Origin: Amoebophrya sp. AT5.2
Taxonomy: Eukaryota; Sar; Dinophyceae; Syndiniales; Amoebophryaceae
DNA length: 22,895 nucleotides
Direction: 5' to 3'
Assembly: GCA_005223375.1 (NCBI GenBank)
Contig: RXOD01004404.1
Location: 1-22,895 of the forward strand
A program made the position numbers and the translations under genes. Each line of letters begins with the position of its first letter. Positions within the stretch are counted from its first letter, which is position 1. The notes under the pieces are model-generated. The model had not been told where the DNA came from. It worked only from the letters and a program-made list of their open reading frames with translations, and did not search any database. Shown here piece by piece: positions 21,753-22,895 of the stretch.

Positions 21753-22631
21753 ATGAAGACGGTTACCATCGACCCTGCTGTGACGAAGCAGGACTCGCCC
21801 CCGCAGTCCCCTGCGTCGCGCGCTAGTTCTTCTCAGCACTCGTCGTCCCCGAGACGGGGGCAGTCGTCGCTGAAAGCCGGGAGTAAGAGCCCGCGGCGGC
21901 TCGCCGGCTCTGAAGATGCGCAGAACTTCGAGCGGCTCATGCAAGGAGCCGACCACACAATCACGGAGCTGCTCACCGGCCCGACGCTGAAGGCGGCCCC
22001 GCCAGGGGTTATGCTGGGGCATGCTTCGCCGCAACAGGGAGCAAGAAGCGATCATGGAGGTGCTGGCATTCTTGATCATGAACAGCTCCCCGGCTCTCCG
22101 CTGGCCGCTTCCTCCAACGCGTCGATTTCCGAACTCGGATCCTACCCCACAACTCCGACTGGGGCTGGAGGTGGTGAGGGGAATAAACACCAACAGCAAG
22201 TGCTAATCAACAGCGTGAAGATGCCCACTTCCCCCACCGTGGACATGAACCCGAAGTACGACTACAGAAACCTCAAACTCGACAACTCCTCCTTCGTCCC
22301 GCCGCAGGTCTGCTTCAATTTCTACCACGGCAGTGACCCCACGAAGAAGGTGTTTCACTACATCTTCGACCTCGAGAAGGAGGTTCTGACGCGGCTCGAC
22401 GACCTGAAGAAGGGCGACACGCGGGAGCTGACTGCGAGAGAGAAAAGAAACAACAAGCGGTTCGCGGAGCTGTCGAATAAAATGAGCCGCCAGCTCGACA
22501 CCATCGACAAGAACAAGGAGGCGCTGAAAAAAGTGCTCACGGAGTCGGACGAGGAGCGCATGGCGAAGGAGGACGTGAAGTCGAAGGAGGAGCTGGAGAT
22601 GGAGTATGAACGGCGTCCAGCTGCTAAGTAG
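21753..22631 (+). CDS. Unrecognised charged, partly coiled protein
   Basis: 292 codons ending in TAG, with an ATG context of A at -3. I do not recognise the family. The first ~160 residues are Ser/Pro/Gly-rich and probably disordered, with many SP and TP pairs that could be phosphorylated (inference). Residues ~163-215 look more ordered and carry aromatic residues (YDYRNLKLDNSSFVPP, VCFNFYHGSD, KVFHYIFDLEKEV). Residues ~216-292 are very rich in Lys, Glu, Arg and Asp and look like a coiled coil or long helix. No membrane segment or signal peptide is visible. The frame remains open past the TAG to the window edge, so the protein may be longer through another exon, readthrough or a sequence error. 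Role unknown. Confidence 0.65.
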   Translation: MKTVTIDPAVTKQDSPPQSPASRASSSQHSSSPRRGQSSLKAGSKSPRRLAGSEDAQNFERLMQGADHTITELLTGPTLKAAPPGVMLGHASPQQGARSDHGGAGILDHEQLPGSPLAASSNASISELGSYPTTPTGAGGGEGNKHQQQVLINSVKMPTSPTVDMNPKYDYRNLKLDNSSFVPPQVCFNFYHGSDPTKKVFHYIFDLEKEVLTRLDDLKKGDTRELTAREKRNNKRFAELSNKMSRQLDTIDKNKEALKKVLTESDEERMAKEDVKSKEELEMEYERRPAAK

Positions 22632-22895
22632 CCTGCTACGAAGTTAGGAGAGGCGGGCCTCGTCCACGGGTGGCGGTCTAGCATGGCCAGCGCTCTGAGT
22701 CTGCCCGGGTCGATGAAACACCCGGGCGGTTCCGAGATGCTTCATTATGGGGGTGGAGGGGGTTATGGGGGCTCACAAGGCCACATCACAGGTCAACAGC
22801 GTCGAATCGATCTAGCGTCCTACCAGAAGCGTCAGAGGTGGAGGTCCACAGGACGCAAAATGTTTCTGCCGATGACAGCTACTCGACTGAGTTTC
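22632..22895 (+). other. Open frame continuing in phase after the TAG of the preceding gene
   Basis: In the same frame as the upstream gene there is no stop for 88 codons up to the right edge, with an ATG at 22683. The translation begins PATKLGEAGL, contains a Gly/Tyr-rich stretch (HYGGGGGYGGSQGH) and ends basic and polar (QKRQRWRSTGRK). It may be a readthrough extension, part of the same gene after an unrecognised intron or error, the start of a new gene, or simply GC-rich 3' sequence free of stops by chance. Confidence 0.35.

Noticed and set aside
1..22895. CRISPR array, transposon, virus or integrated mobile element
   Set aside because: No regularly spaced repeats, transposase, reverse transcriptase, terminal repeats or capsid-like protein were seen.

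Overview
This is nuclear DNA from a microbial eukaryote, most likely a protist. Four protein genes lie on the + strand and none was found on the - strand. Three GT-AG introns can be placed exactly, because each one joins conserved protein blocks in frame: 8618-8817, 11185-11366 and 18301-18416. The proteins are unusually long and carry Gly/Ser, Asp and Lys low-complexity inserts. Spacers between genes are about 0.9-1.5 kb. There are no operon-like overlaps and no bacterial ribosome binding sites. Same-strand gene order is typical of dinoflagellates and their relatives, but it also occurs elsewhere, and the canonical introns do not point to any one lineage. I do not name a taxon.

Layout. (1) 38-4237: an unrecognised large membrane protein with two clear transmembrane helices near the N terminus and a cytosolic-looking tail of about 1,100 residues. 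Its frame is open to the left edge, so the start is uncertain. (2) 4238-5463: AT-richer spacer. (3) 5464-16494: a giant three-exon gene for a protein of about 3,549 residues. It joins a J domain (HPD intact), a UPF1-like superfamily 1 helicase with all main motifs, and a second UvrD/TRANK1-like superfamily 1 helicase with its own motifs, followed by a C-terminal extension of about 1,500 residues. One apparent single-base frameshift sits in a G run near 10510. (4) 16495-18030: spacer with a polyadenylation-type signal. (5) 18031-20879: a two-exon Sec1/Munc18-family protein enlarged to about 910 residues by Gly/Ser-rich inserts. (6) 20880-21752: spacer with a CA-rich tract. (7) 21753-22631: a small unrecognised charged protein. 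Its frame stays open for 88 codons beyond a single TAG, up to the right edge.

The genes do not form an obvious pathway. The SM protein acts in membrane fusion, and the giant double helicase is probably a nucleic-acid or RNP remodeller coupled to Hsp70. The most interesting object is the giant gene: one uninterrupted exon (8818 to about 10510) carries both the last motifs of the first helicase and the Walker A motif of the second, so the fusion is visible in the DNA and is not produced by joining gene models.
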